A stretch of 64,000 bases of DNA, taken from assembly GCF_011382965.1 (NCBI RefSeq), contig NZ_CP049934.1:682001-746000 (forward strand). The letters run 5' to 3'. This stretch comes from Leucobacter insecticola. GTDB lineage: Bacteria; Actinomycetota; Actinomycetes; Actinomycetales; Microbacteriaceae. The stretch's first letter is position 1. Every line of letters starts with the position of its first letter. The notes under the pieces were generated by a model that had not been told where the DNA came from, did not search any database, and saw only the letters and a list, made by a program, of their open reading frames with translations. The position numbers and the translations under genes are program-made. Of the stretch, positions 24,580-35,594 are shown in pieces.

Positions 24580-26609
24580 CTACCCGGCCGGCGTCTTCGA
24601 CACCAGCGTCAGCACGTCATAGGTCGCGACGGTCTCGTCACGGTCATTCGTCAGCACCGCGTCCCAGTGCACCTCGCCGTAGTCGTCCGTTTCACGTGGC
24701 ACAATCTGCTTCGCGGTGAGCGCGACCCGCACGCGATCTCCAGGCGACACGGGCGTAATGAACCGCAGACTCTCGAGCCCATAGTTCGCAAGCACTGGAC
24801 CGGGCTCGGGCGACACGAACAGCCCCGCCGCAAACGACAGCAGCAGGTAGCCGTGCGCGACCCGTCCAGGGAAGAACGGGTTTGCGGCCGCAGCTTCCTC
24901 ATCCATGTGCGCGTAGAACGTATCGCCCGTGAACTCCGCGAAGTGCGTGATGTCATCAAGTGTCACCTCGCGCTCCTCAGAGATGATCTGATCACCGATG
25001 CGCAGATCCTGCAGCGACTTGCGGAAGGGGTGCACTTCTGAGCGCGTCGCCGCCCCCGCGTGCCACACTCCGGTGATCGCGGTCAGCATTTCGGGACTGC
25101 CCTGGATCGCGGTGCGCTGCATGTAGTGGAACACGCTGCGCACACCGCCGAGCTCTTCGCCGCCGCCCGCGCGACCGGGCCCGCCGTGCACGAGGTTCGG
25201 CAGGGGGAGCCGTGGCCGGTCGAGCTGCGGGCATCAGTGCGGTCGAGCACGAGCATACGGCCATTGGCGGATGCGGCGCGCAGCGTCACCGCCGCAACAA
25301 ACTCGGGATCGGCGGAGGCGACGCTCGTCACGAGGGATCCACCGCCGCGCACCACCAGCTCGGCCGCTTGCTCAGGCGACTCGTAGCTGATGATCGACGA
25401 CACCGGTCCAAAGGCCTCAGTGTCGTGCACGCGCGCGGCATTCGGGTCATCAAAGCGCAGCAGGATTGGATCGAGGAACGCGGTGTTTTCGCCCGGCTGT
25501 TGGCCTTCGCCGAGCAGGATCCGCCCGCCGCCGTCAACAAGCTTCTGCACCTGGCGTAGCACCTCGTCGCGCTGCTCGACCGAGGCGAGCGCACCCATGG
25601 TGACACCCTTGTCGCGCGGGTCACCTACGACGACCTTCGCGGCCAGGCGATCCCGCACCGCGTCCGCAACCGCATCGGCAAGCGCCGCGGGCACGATTGC
25701 ACGCCGGATCGCGGTGCACTTCTGGCCAGCCTTGGTGGTCATCTCGTTGACCAACTGCCGCACATAGGCGTCAAACTCGGGGGTGCCAGCGACGGCATCG
25801 GGTCCGAGCACGGATGCGTTGATGGAGTCGGTCTCCGCGCTGAAGATCACCCCGCCTGTCTGCACCGCCTCGTGCCGCCTAAGCGCCTCGGCCGTCGAGG
25901 CCGAGCCGGTGAACGCGACGACGTCGCCGAGCCGCGCGTGCTCAAACACGTCGCGCACCGATCCCGAAACCAGCTGCAGGGAGCCTGCGGGCAGCAGCCC
26001 CGACTCGACCATGATGCGCACCATCTGCTCAGCGAGATATGCGCCAGGCGTCGCGGGCTTCACGATCGTCGGCATACCGGCGAGGAACGCGGGCGCGAAC
26101 TTTTCGAGCGATCCCCACACCGGAAAGTTGAAGGCGTTGATCTGCACCGTGACACCCGGGAGCGTGGTGCGGATATGGCGGCCGAGAAATGTGCCGTCCT
26201 TCGAGAGCGGTTCAACGGGACCGTCGAGCTGCACCCGCGCGTTCGGCAGTTCGCGGCGGCCCTTGCCCGAGTACGTAAAGAGCACTCCGATGCCGCCGTC
26301 AATGTCGACCCAGGAGTCGCCCTTCGTGGCACCCGTGTGCGTGGACAGCGCGTAGAGCTCGCTCTTGCGCTCGGTCAGCGCGAGCGCAAGCTGCTTCAGG
26401 ATCACCGCCCGCTGGTGGAAGGTGAGCGCGCCGAGGCTGCGTTGACCGACCGTGCGTGCGTGCTCCATCGCGGCCGCAAGATCAAGGCCCGCGCTCGAGA
26501 CGAGTGCGACGGCCTCGCCGGTGACGGCATCGCGAACCTCGGCCGCCGGTGCGTCCGGAGCCGGGCTCCACCAGGCGTCGTGAACATAGCTCTGAAGTGT
26601 GCGGGTCAT
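24580..26609 (-). pseudogene. paaZ: PaaZ, oxepin-CoA hydrolase/aldehyde dehydrogenase, one frameshift
   Basis: With one base restored this is a 676-residue bifunctional enzyme that opens the oxepin-CoA ring and oxidises the resulting aldehyde. The first 500 residues are an aldehyde dehydrogenase (INAFNFPVWG, FTGSASTAEALRRH, the catalytic cysteine in [11 protein letters not shown]). The C-terminal 160 residues are a MaoC-like hydratase ([29 protein letters not shown]). Frame changes after SSTGHGSP at the GGGGG run 25203-25207; a sixth G joins it to [19 protein letters not shown]. Its start overlaps the paaH stop codon (ATGA). Probably a sequence error. Confidence 0.9.
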
Positions 26610-27517
26610 GCGGATGTGTCCTTTGCTGTCCAGTCGTAGAACCCCTGCCCGCTCTTGCGGCCGAGCTTGCCAGCGGCAACCATGTCGCGCAGCAGCTGCG
26701 GTGGGGTGAAGTTGGAGCCGAGATCCCGTTCGAGCTGTTCGGCGATCCCGAGTCGCACGTCGAGCCCAACGATGTCGGTGGTGCGCAGCGGGCCGGTGGG
26801 GTGACGGTAGCCCAGTTCCATCGCGAGGTCGATGTCGGCAGGCGTAGCTACGCCCTGCTCGACCATCCGGATGGCCTCGAGCGCCAGCGCGACACCGAGG
26901 CGGCTCGACGCAAAACCGGGAGCGTCAGCGACCGTCACCGGCGTCTTGCCGAGCGCACGGACCCAGCTTGCTGCGAGCTCGGGAAGCGCGGGATCTGTGC
27001 TGTCACAGACCACAACCTCGATGAGCGAGGAAGCCGGCACCGGGTTGAAGAAGTGCAGGCCGATGAAGCGTTCAGGCCGATCGAGTGCTTCCGCGAGCTG
27101 CGAGAGCGGGATCGAGGAGGTGTTGGACGCGATCACGGCGTCGCCCGGCAACTGCTGCTCGATCGTGTCGAGGGCTTCAAGTTTGAGATCGAGTGACTCG
27201 GGCACGGCCTCGATCACGAGCCGGCACGCGCCAAACGCGGTGACGCTCGTGGCAACCGTCAGATTCTGCTTCAGGATCGCCGCATCACCCTCGAAACCGC
27301 GCGCGATTGACGCATCGATCGACGCTTCAATGCGCTCGCGGGCCGCATCAGCGGAGGTGGTGTCACGCTCCACAACGACCACATATGCGCCGGCGAGCAA
27401 GAAGGCGTGGGCGATCCCGCCGCCCATGCGTCCGCCGCCGAGCACGCCCACCCGCGAGGGCACGGCGTCTTCGACGGAAGGAATTGGGATCGGCGCGGTG
27501 TGCGGAGCGGTCGTCAT
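26606..27517 (-). CDS. paaH: 3-hydroxyacyl-CoA dehydrogenase
   Basis: The 303-residue protein has an NAD-binding Rossmann fold with GVLGGGRMGGGIAHAFLLAG (about 24-43) and the 3-hydroxyacyl-CoA dehydrogenase signature ASNTSSIPLSQLAEAL, then GLHFFNPVPASSLIEVV with the catalytic histidine. The C-terminal helical domain has GYRHPTGPLRTTDIVGLDV. It oxidises 3-hydroxyadipyl-CoA in the lower phenylacetate pathway. Both neighbours overlap it by four bases, so paaJ-paaF-paaH-paaZ are translated as a coupled unit. Confidence 0.95.
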   Translation of the reverse strand: MTTAPHTAPIPIPSVEDAVPSRVGVLGGGRMGGGIAHAFLLAGAYVVVVERDTTSADAARERIEASIDASIARGFEGDAAILKQNLTVATSVTAFGACRLVIEAVPESLDLKLEALDTIEQQLPGDAVIASNTSSIPLSQLAEALDRPERFIGLHFFNPVPASSLIEVVVCDSTDPALPELAASWVRALGKTPVTVADAPGFASSRLGVALALEAIRMVEQGVATPADIDLAMELGYRHPTGPLRTTDIVGLDVRLGIAEQLERDLGSNFTPPQLLRDMVAAGKLGRKSGQGFYDWTAKDTSA

Positions 27518-28272
27518 TTCGCCTGCTTTCGCTCAAGGAACTCGGTCATGCGCCGGATCTTCTCCGGGCTTTCGAACAGGATCGCCTGCTCCGCGAGATC
27601 GATCTGGGGGTGGGCGTCGCGCGGTGCGCGGAGTACACGCTTGGTGGCCTGTGTTGCTGCGGGATCAAGCTTCGCGATCCGGCCCGCGATCTTCTCGGCG
27701 GCAGCGAGGGCGGCGTCGCCGTCGTCGTGGAGGTGGGTGATGAGCCCCGCGGCCTGAGCTTCCGGGGCGTCCAGGATCCGGCCCGCGAGCAGGATCTCGG
27801 CCGCGAGCGGCTCGCCGACGAGCTCCCGCAGTCGCCAGGTGGCCCCGGCTGCTGCGATGATCCCGAGGCCGGTTTCGGGGTTGCCGATCTTCAGGGACTG
27901 TGTGCCAACACGAATATCTGCGGCGTAGGCGAGTTCGGCACCGCCGCCGAGGGCGTAGCCGTCGACCACGGCGATCACCGGCATCGGGAGCGCCGCGATG
28001 CGCATGAACGCGCGAGTGTTGATCCCGGCGCGGGCGTCGGCGGCGCGCCGATCCCGCAACTGTGCGATATCGGCTCCCGCGGCGAAGGTGCCGCCCTCGC
28101 CACGCAGCACGAGCGTTTGAGGAGCAGCTTCGAGTCGCCCGCACAGGTCGTGAAGCGCGTCGATGAGATCCTGATCGATCGCGTTGCGTTTTTCGGGGCG
28201 ATCGAGTGTGGCGAGGATGTAGCCGCCACGATCCTCGACCCGCAGGGGTGCCCGGTCTAGCCCGGCGCTCAT
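27514..28272 (-). CDS. paaF: Enoyl-CoA hydratase, probable PaaF
   Basis: The 252-residue crotonase-fold protein shows [16 protein letters not shown], the oxyanion-hole loop [13 protein letters not shown] (about 61-73), [17 protein letters not shown] and [18 protein letters not shown] with the catalytic glutamate. It hydrates 2,3-dehydroadipyl-CoA. The start at ATG 28272 is set by overlap with the thiolase stop codon; a longer reading runs into that gene. Assigned PaaF rather than PaaG from its place between thiolase and dehydrogenase. Confidence 0.9.
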   Translation of the reverse strand: MSAGLDRAPLRVEDRGGYILATLDRPEKRNAIDQDLIDALHDLCGRLEAAPQTLVLRGEGGTFAAGADIAQLRDRRAADARAGINTRAFMRIAALPMPVIAVVDGYALGGGAELAYAADIRVGTQSLKIGNPETGLGIIAAAGATWRLRELVGEPLAAEILLAGRILDAPEAQAAGLITHLHDDGDAALAAAEKIAGRIAKLDPAATQATKRVLRAPRDAHPQIDLAEQAILFESPEKIRRMTEFLERKQAK

Positions 28273-29472
28273 GCGTTGATCCGTTCGATGATCGTCGCCG
28301 CGCCCTGACCGACGCCGACGCACATGGTCGCCAGCCCGTAGCGGGACCCCTCGCGTTCCATGCGGCCGAGCAGGGTGACGAGCAGCCGGGATCCCGATGA
28401 CCCGAGCGGATGGCCGAGCGCGATCGCTCCGCCGTCGGCGTTGACAATTGCGGGATCGAGGCCGAGGCGTCGGATCGAAGCGAGCGACTGCGTGGCGAAG
28501 GCCTCATTGATCTCGACGGAGCCGAGATCCGCGATGGAAAGCCCGGCCCGGTCGAGCGCCTTCTCGGTGGCGGGCACGGGCCGAGGCCCATGATCTCCGG
28601 TGCGAGCGCCGCAGACACGCTCGTCACGATGCGTGCGCGCGGCGTGAGGTTGTATTTCTCGACGGCCGCGGCGCTCGCAACGAGCAGCGCGCTCGCCCCG
28701 TCATTGAGTGACGACGCATTGCCAGCGGTGACCACGGTGCCGCCTGCGACGACGGGGCGGAGACCGGCAAGCACCTCGGCGGTGGTGCCGGGCGGGGGCC
28801 CTCATCGGTGTCGACGAGTGCCGTCGCACCGCGGCCAGCGGGCACCTCAACCGGCACAATCTCGTCGGCGAAGTGGCCCGCGGCGATCGCGTTGATTGCG
28901 CGGCGGTGGCTTTCGGCCGCGAACGCGTCGGCGTCTTCACGGGAGATGCCGTCGATGCGAGCGACCTCCTCGGCGGTCTCCGGCATGGAGAACGTTGCCT
29001 TGTCGCGTTTCAAGAACTCGGGATTCGTGAAGCGCCAACCGATGGAGGTGTCGAACTGTGCGCCCGGTTTCGCCCAGGCTTTGGCTGGCTTCTCTTGCAC
29101 CCACGGGGCGCGGGTCATGGATTCGACGCCGCCGGCGATCATCACGTCAGCGTCGCCCGCGCGAATCGCTTGCGAGGCGCTCGCGACGGCGGTCATGCCC
29201 GAGGCGCAGAGCCGGTTCACGGTGTAGCCGGGCAGTGAATCGGGTAGCCCCGCGAGGAGGGTCGCCATGCGGGCGACGTTGCGGTTGTCTTCGCCCGCCT
29301 GGTTCGCGGCTCCGAAGATCACCTCGTCGAGCGCTTCCACCGGGATCCCGGTGCGCTCGACAAGCGTACGCAGCACGATTGCCGCAAGATCATCAGGGCG
29401 GACGCCGGAAAGTGCTCCGCCGTAGCGACCCACCGGCGTGCGCACGCCATCTACAAGAAATGCCTCTGGCAT
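28269..29472 (-). pseudogene. paaJ: Beta-ketoadipyl-CoA thiolase, two frameshifts
   Basis: Restoring two bases gives a 401-residue thiolase, the usual length, that cleaves 3-oxoadipyl-CoA to succinyl-CoA and acetyl-CoA. Active-site blocks are all present: VNRLCASGMTAV (nucleophile cysteine), [18 protein letters not shown] (histidine) and [12 protein letters not shown] (second cysteine). Frame is lost near 28788-28792 (after DTDEGPRP) and near 28577-28580 (after EIMGLGP); a single C or G added at each site repairs it. A PaaR-type operator lies 40 bases upstream of the start. It is the first gene of the paaJFHZ operon. Confidence 0.9.
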
Positions 29473-29511
29473 GTGCGTCAGACCTCCATGTCTGCACGGG
29501 CCACTCGAATT

Positions 29512-29533
29512 AGTGACTGATCGTTCGGTAATT
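29512..29533. promoter_or_regulatory. PaaR-type operator, site 2 (paaJFHZ)
   Basis: Half-sites AGTGACTG and CGGTAATT surround ATCGTT. The core CTGATCGTTCGGT matches the core of the sites at 18479 and 35938 except at one or two positions. It lies 40-61 bases upstream of the paaJ start, in the promoter region. Confidence 0.7.
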
Positions 29534-29590
29534 CATATCAGGATAGGGCTATGACGGGTGCGAGTGCAAGGCAGCGGTGTGGCTGACATG

Positions 29591-29630
29591 AAAAAGGGTG
29601 GCGCCGCAGGAGTTGCGACGCCACCCTTTC
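29591..29630 (-). terminator. Rho-independent terminator of the Ig-repeat gene
   Basis: Arms AAAGGGTGGCG (29593-29603) and CGCCACCCTTT (29619-29629) form an 11-base stem. On the minus strand the stem is followed by a run of T, eight bases after the stop codon of the Ig-repeat gene. Confidence 0.85.
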
Positions 29631-30620
29631 CGGGTGCCTAGATGTTGTTGGCGCGGCGAGCTCTCCGCGATGCGGTGAGCAGGATCGCAGATGCGAGGAG
29701 CATTGCGATTGTCCACGATGTGAGGGTGCCGAGCTCATTGCTGCCCGTGGCGACGAGTTCGTTGGATCCGGATCCTGCCGTTCCTGAGCCGTTGTTGCCG
29801 GAGTTGTTTCCGCCCGGGTTTGTGTCTCCGCCGCTGTTCCTGGCTGTGACGGTGAACGGTGCTTCCGCGCTCAGGTTTCCGCTCGTCGCGACTACCTTGT
29901 GGGTGCCCGCTTCGGTTCCGGCGGGGATCGCGAAGCTGAAACTGAAGTCACCGTTCGCGTCTGCGGTGGCGGTGCCAAGCAGTATCGGGGTGGAGTGCAG
30001 TTCGAGCGTCACGACAGCGCCGGCCGGGAACTTGCTGCCCGTGACGGTCTGTGTTTCACCGATGGAGAGGGAAGGCAAGCTGACCGTGATCTGCGGGGCA
30101 TTCGGGTTAACACCTGCCGCGTTGACGACCAGCGTCACGGCGAGGGTCGCGTCGGGGCTGACGCCGTTGGTGGCCTTGAGGGTGAAGTCGTAGCTGCCCT
30201 GCAGGAGCGGGGTGCCCGAGATGACACCAGCGTTAGAGATCGTCAGCCCTGCAGGCAGGTTTCCACTCTCAACCGTCACTGTCGGGGCCGGAGTTCCGGC
30301 GACGACGAAGCCGTACGAGTAGGCCGTGCCGACCGTTGCAGCATCCGGGGTACCGGAGATTGATGGTGCAACATTTACCGGGCCGGCCGTGTTGATGACC
30401 AGTGTGACGGTGCGGGTCGCGTCAGGGTTGATGCCGTTCGCAGCTTTCACTGTGAAGGGGTAGCTGCCCGCGGTGGTCGGGGTACCCGAGATGGTGCCCG
30501 CAGCATTGATCGTCAGCCCTGGCGGCATGGTACCGCTCTCAAGAATCACTGTCGGTGCCGGTGTGCCGGTGACGGTGAAGTCAAAGCTGTACGCAGTCCC
30601 GACGGTCCCGGCAGTCGGTG

Positions 30621-31440
30621 TCCCGCTGATCGACGGAGCAACCGGGGCTGGGTTCACAACCAGCGTCACGGCGAGTGTTGCGTCGGGGCTGATGCCGTTG
30701 GTGGCGTTGAGGGTGAAGTCGTAGCTGCCCTGCAGGATCGGGGTGCCAGTAATCACTCCGCTCGCAGAAATCACGAGGCCAGCAGGCAAGGTTCCACTCG
30801 CAACCGTCACTGTCGGCGCCGGAGTACCGGTCACAGCGAACGCATACGAGTACGCCGTGCCGACCGTTGCAGCATCCGGGGTGCCCGTGATTGACGGTGC
30901 GGTACCCGTACCTAGCAGGTTCACCACGAGTGTGACCGTGAGGGTCGCGTCGGGGCTTACACCGTTCGCGGCCTTGACTGTGAAGGTGTAGCTGCCGTGA
31001 AAGGTTGGCATACCCGAGAGCTTACCTGCGGTCGAGAGCGCCAAGCCTGGCGGGAGGGTGCCGCTGTCGAGCGTCACCGTCGGTGCGGGTGTGCCCGTGA
31101 CGGTGAAGTCGAAGTCATAGGCGGTGCCGACGGTTCCAGCAGAAGGTGTCCCGCTGATCGACGGAGCAACCGGGGCTGGGTTCACAACCAGCGTCACGGC
31201 GAGTGTTGCGTCGGGGCTGATGCCGTTGGTGGCGTTGAGGGTGAAGTCGTAGCTGCCCTGCAGGATCGGGGTGCCAGTAATCACTCCGCTCGCAGAAATC
31301 ACGAGGCCAGCAGGCAAGGTTCCACTCGCAACCGTTACCGTCGGCGCCGGAGTACCGGTCACAGCGAACGCATACGAGTACGTCGTGCCAACCGTTGCAG
31401 TATCCGGGGTGCCCGTGATTGACGGTGCGAAGACTGTACC
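30621..31440. repeat. Duplicated two-domain unit (about 528 bp) within the Ig-repeat gene
   Basis: The stretch beginning TCCCGCTGATCGACGGAGCA at 30621 recurs at 31149 and the following 300 bases are almost identical (30650-30940 against 31178-31468). This equals two 88-residue domains copied as a block, distinct from the shorter 261-bp repeats to the right. Confidence 0.8.
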
Positions 31441-31690
31441 TGCCGGGTTCACCACGAGTGTGATCGTGAGGGTCGCGTCGGGGCTTACACCGTTCGCGGC
31501 TTTGACCGTGAAGGTGTAGCTGCCGTAATCCGTGGGTACACCCGAGAGCTTACCTGCGGCCGAGAGCGTCAAGCCTGCGGGCAGGGTGCCGCTGTCGAGC
31601 GTCACTGCCGGCGCGGGTGTACCCGTTACGGTGAAGTTGAAGTCGTAGGCGTAACCCACAGTTGCGGCAGTCGGGGTGCCGGTGAGCGTG

Positions 31691-32480
31691 GGTGCGACGC
31701 GGAGGTCTGTGATGGTGATGGTGGTGGTGAGGGTGGCGTCTGTGCCGTATCCGTTGGAGGCCTTCAGGGTGAATTCGTAGGTGCCTACCGTGGTCGGGAT
31801 GCCTTCGATTCGTCCGTTCCCGGAGAGGGTGAGGCCGTCGGGGAGTGTTCCGTTGTCGAGGGTGACCGTCGGGGCGGGGTGCCGGTCGTGTCGAACCGGA
31901 AGTTGTAGGGGTTGGTGACGGATCCGTCGGGTGGGGTGCCGGTGATTGTGGGTGCGACGCGGAGGTCTGTGATGGTGATGGTGGTGGTGAGGGTCGCGTC
32001 GGCGCCGTATCCGTTGGAGGCCTTCAGGGTGAATTCGTAGGTGCCTACCGTGGTCGGGATGCCTTCGATTCGTCCGTTCCCGGAGAGGGTGAGGCCGTCG
32101 GGGAGTGTTCCGTTGTCGAGGGTGACCGTCGGGGCGGGGGTGCCGGTCGTGTCGAACCGGAAGTTGTAGGGGTTGGTGACGGATCCGTCGGGTGGGGTGC
32201 CGGTGATTGTGGGTGCGACGCGGAGGTCTGTGATGGTGATGGTGGTGGTGAGGGTCGCGTCGGCGCCGTATCCGTTGGAGGCCTTCAGGGTGAATTCGTA
32301 GGTGCCTACCGTGGTCGGGATGCCGTTGAGGTAGCCGTCGGACCTGAGGGTGAGGCCGTCGGGGAGGGTGCCGCTTTCGAGGGTGACCGTCGGGGCGGGG
32401 GTGCCCTTGCGAGTGAATTGGAAGCCGTAGAAGTTGGTGAGGGATCCGCCGGGTGGGGTGCCGGTGATCGTGGGTGCAAC
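31691..32480. repeat. Tandem 261-bp coding repeats within the Ig-repeat gene
   Basis: The same stretch starting GGAGGTCTGT recurs at 31701, 31961 and 32222. The right-hand interval is 261 bases (87 codons), the left-hand one 260, the missing base being the G lost at 31876-31879. Sequence identity between the units is nearly complete over long stretches, so slippage or recombination can change the copy number. Confidence 0.85.
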
Positions 32481-32866
32481 AAACGGATCGCTGGCAGGCG
32501 CCGGGAGTGGAGCGTTCGGGGGCTGCTGCTGCTCAATACCGGTCGACGCTACGGTGTTGTCATCGAAGTCGGGAGTGGCGACCGCAGCTGTCGCGGTGAA
32601 CGCTCCGCTGAGTGCGAGCAAAACAGCAAGAAAAAGGCCAGAAGTGCGACGCTTGTAGCTCATACCTCCAAATTCTATGTGCGTTTGCTGACATTCCCAA
32701 AATTATGGTTGATTTCTGCAGGGAATGGTGTATACCTACGCATGTAATTCGTGCGGGAGCACTTGTGCGGCAGCAGCTCTCGTCGCGGCGACCGTTGCGT
32801 GAGGCGTGAGACGTGAGGCGTAGGGCGTGCGTCTTGCCTCATGTCAAGATGTCCGGATTGATTGAT

Positions 32867-34155
32867 CGTGTGCCTCACGAGAAATGTCCGGATTGGTGAC
32901 CGTCACGCGGCGGGCCGGGTGCCCTGGGTGCGGGCCGCCGCGAGCTCGATAAGTTGTTGCTGGATCTGATTGATCCGGCGAGTGATGCGCGCGGGGTTGA
33001 GCGTCTCATGCACCGCGGCGAGTTTCGCGCGGGTTCTCTCATCGAGAAGCCCGGAACGCATGAGCCGTGAGTACGGCGGTTCGGGCTTGTCGTAGATGGC
33101 CCGTTTCCGGCCCGAGCGAGATGCTTTTGTGCCGATCACTTTCACGCACGGCAATAAGTGGTTTTTGCGTTGCTCGACGAGCCGCCAGAGTTCGTTTAGG
33201 AGTTGCAGCTCGTGATCGGTTTCGTAGCGGTACCGGTAGGCATGTTTGCGGACCCAGTCGCCGTTGCGCTGCTCGACATGCGCGTTGTCGTTGTGCGTGT
33301 ACGGTCGACCTCTGGTGACCTGAATATTGTGCGTATCGGCCCACGCGATCACCGCCCAGTTCATGAACTCAGACCCGTTATCGAAGTCCATCCCAGTGAC
33401 CGCGAGAGGGGCGTTTTTCCGCATCCATTCAAGCGCAGCATGCACATGCACGTGGGCTTTGTTCTTGATTGCCCGAAGCATGGTCCACCCGTGTCTGGGG
33501 TCGGTCATCGTGAGCGTGTACAGGTACTCGCCTTTGGTAGTGTGCCCGCAGTGAGCGACGGTATCGAGTTCGTAGAACCCGCCCCCGTCGGGCAGAGCGT
33601 CCATTGAGGTTCTGACCGCGATCGAGGAACGAAGGATATGGGAGGGTTTCGTTGTCCCGAGCGCGACCGGGTAGTGGGCGTCTTTGTGGGGTTTCAGGTA
33701 GCGGTCGATCGTTGCCGGGCTCATCGCGCACAACTCGTCGAGGACTTCCGGGGTGACGCGACTGGCGACCTTGCCCAGTTCTCGGAACCTGACGAGCCGG
33801 TCGAGGGTGTCGTCCATGATCGCAGCGAGGTACTTCCCGAGGGCTGCCCGGAGAGCCGCCAGACCTCTTGGAGAACGACGAGCGCATCGTAGGAATACTT
33901 CCTGGGGCGAGGGATGCGCGGTTGCTGCGAGGCTGCGCCTTTGCGGGCTGCGGCGGTTCGGATCGCGCGACGTGCATGGTCACGAGTCCAACCCGTCGCG
34001 GACACCAGCCCGTCGAGCATGCGACTTTTCTCGGCACGAGTGGCTTTCGTGTATTCGCGTGCGTATTTCTTGGTGATCTCACGGCGCGTGGCCATCGATA
34101 GCTCCTTGCCCATCTTGCCAGGAAACCATGCGGACATTTCTTTGTGAGGCACACG
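32867..34155. mobile_element. Insertion sequence with rve-type transposase
   Basis: Terminal inverted repeats read CGTGTGCCTCAC-GAGAAATGTCCG at the left (32867-32891) and, on the other strand, CGTGTGCCTCAC-AAAGAAATGTCCG at the right (34131-34155). They enclose one transposase gene on the minus strand. The right end has been overrun by the IS256 element, whose target duplication overlaps the last bases of this repeat. No clear target duplication is seen. Confidence 0.8.
32903..34095 (-). pseudogene. DDE (rve-type) transposase, one frameshift
   Basis: Repaired, this encodes about 397 residues. The N-terminal part (MATRREITKKYAREYTKATRAEK, then a helix-turn-helix SATGWTRDHARRAI) leads to an integrase-core domain with catalytic residues in YELDTVAHCGH, MDFDNGSEFMNW and NDNAHVEQRNGDW, the D-D-35-E spacing. 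It resembles IS481/IS3-like integrases, but I cannot place the family firmly. AAGGAG precedes the ATG at 34095. Frame is lost at the CCC run 33836-33838, between LSGQPSG and the segment continuing YLAAIMDDTL; one more C restores it. The part from 33817 to 32903 still begins with its own ATG. Confidence 0.85.
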
Positions 34156-34210
34156 TGAGGGTGTCAAATAGTTTGTGTAAGCCGGGGATCCCCGGAAGGA
34201 ACGCAACACT

Positions 34211-35569
34211 ATGGAGACCATGTCGTATCAAGACGAGGAACGCGCCGAAAGGCGTCGTACACAGAAAGAGATCGCTGACCAGCTGAGGGCCTCTGGCGCG
34301 TTGGATGACATCTTCGCGCAGATGGACGCGGGTGCCCCGTTGACCGGCGACAACGGGCTACTCGGCGGGATCGTGAAGGCCGCCCTCGAACGCGGCCTGG
34401 AAACGGAGCTGAGTGACCATCTCGGGTATGAGAAAGGAGATCCCGAAGCAAACATTTACCCGAATTCCCGGAATGGGACGTCAGCGAAAACCGTATCGAC
34501 CGAGGTCGGTGATATTGAGCTTGCGATCCCCAGGGACCGTGACGGGTCATTCACGCCGATGCTCGTCCCGAAAGGCCAGCGCCGCCTCGACGGATTAGAC
34601 GGCATGATCATCTCGCTCTATGCGGGCGGGATGACGATCCGTGAGATCCAGCATCACCTGTACTCAACGCTGGGCACTGACCTGTCACACGAGACGATCT
34701 CGAAGATCACGGACCAGATCCAAGACGAGGTCCTTGCCTGGCAGACGCGCCCCTTGGAGCCGTTGTACCCGGTGATCTATCTCGACGCGATCATCGTGAA
34801 GATCCGTGATGGTGGGCACGTCCGAAACAAGGCCGCACATATCGCGGTCGGCGTCGATATGGACGGCATCAAGCACGTCCTCGGGATTTGGGTACAAGCA
34901 ACCGAGGGGGCAAAGTTTTGGGCAGCCGTGTGTGCAGAGCTCGCGAACCGTGGCGTGCGTGACGTGTTGATCGTCGCGTGTGACGGTTTGACCGGGTTCC
35001 CCGAAGCGATCCAGGCGACCTGGCCTGAAGCGACGGTACAGACCTGCGTGGTGCACCTGATCCGTGCCGCAATGCGGTTCGTGAACTACCAAGACCGGAA
35101 AGCTGTCGCCTCGGCCCTGAAACCGATCTACCAGGCCGTCAACGAGGATGCCGCGCTTGAAGCGCTCGAAGAGTTCTCGAACTCGACGTTGGGGAAGAAA
35201 TATCCATCGGCGGTGAAATCGTTTCAAGACGCGTGGGATCGTTTCATTCCGTTCCTCGCGTTCCCGCCGGAACTTCGGCGGGTGATCTACACCACCAACG
35301 CGATCGAATCGTTGAACTATCAGCTGCGGAAGGTGACGAAGAACCGTGGTCATTTCCCCAACGATGCTGCGGCGGTGAAGCTATTGTGGCTCGCGATCTG
35401 CAACATCGAAGACAAGCGTGCCCGGGAACGCCAGAAAGAACGGGGAAAGCCTGCCAAAGAACGCAACGCGAAGCCTCGCCTGATCGAGGGCGCAGTGACT
35501 ACGAACTGGAAGACAGCGCTCGCGCAGCTCGCGCTCGCGTACCCCGACCGTATCGAGCCCTACCTCTAA
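34211..35569 (+). CDS. IS256-family (mutator-type) transposase
   Basis: The 452-residue protein has an intact frame. Signature blocks: GYEKGDPEANIYPNSRNGTS near residue 75, RDRDGSFTPMLVPKGQRR, the first catalytic aspartate in YLDAIIVKIRDGG, the second in ACDGLTGFPEAIQATWP, then VQTCVVHLIRAAMRFV, and the glutamate in YTTNAIESLNYQLRK. GGAAGGA lies ten bases before the ATG. The enzyme looks functional and acts on the repeats at 34158-34187 and 35823-35856. Confidence 0.97.
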   Translation: METMSYQDEERAERRRTQKEIADQLRASGALDDIFAQMDAGAPLTGDNGLLGGIVKAALERGLETELSDHLGYEKGDPEANIYPNSRNGTSAKTVSTEVGDIELAIPRDRDGSFTPMLVPKGQRRLDGLDGMIISLYAGGMTIREIQHHLYSTLGTDLSHETISKITDQIQDEVLAWQTRPLEPLYPVIYLDAIIVKIRDGGHVRNKAAHIAVGVDMDGIKHVLGIWVQATEGAKFWAAVCAELANRGVRDVLIVACDGLTGFPEAIQATWPEATVQTCVVHLIRAAMRFVNYQDRKAVASALKPIYQAVNEDAALEALEEFSNSTLGKKYPSAVKSFQDAWDRFIPFLAFPPELRRVIYTTNAIESLNYQLRKVTKNRGHFPNDAAAVKLLWLAICNIEDKRARERQKERGKPAKERNAKPRLIEGAVTTNWKTALAQLALAYPDRIEPYL

Positions 35570-35594
35570 AACTGCACCCGAAAGGACACCTATC

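Larger units (their letters stand above)
29638..32663 (-). pseudogene. Wall-anchored protein with nine putative Ig-like repeats, one frameshift
   Basis: Repaired at one site this encodes about 1008 residues. A signal peptide (SGLFLAVLLALSGAFTATAAVA) is followed by nine He_PIG-like repeats of 84-88 residues, each of the form APSISGTPxxGTVGTAYxFxFTVTGTPAPTV then LPxGLxLSxxGxxSGxP. A further Ig-like domain (QITVSLPSLSIGETQTVTGS), a Gly/Asn-rich linker, a LVATG sorting motif, a hydrophobic helix and RRARR complete it, so it is a sortase-anchored surface protein. TGGAGGT precedes the ATG. The frameshift is at 31876-31879, where four Gs replace the five found in the otherwise matching repeat at 32136-32140. 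The role may be adhesion; that is inference. Confidence 0.88.

Noticed and set aside
27665..28774. 369-codon minus-strand frame across paaF and paaJ
   Set aside because: It is a mixture of the broken thiolase frame and an arginine-rich shadow of paaF. Only the first part has thiolase sequence.
29638..32663. Regular direct repeats that could suggest a CRISPR-like array
   Set aside because: The repeats are 84-88 codon protein domains in one reading frame with no unique spacers.
34149..34157. GCACACGTG as a regulatory E-box-like site
   Set aside because: It occurs on both sides of the IS256 element, so target duplication explains it better.
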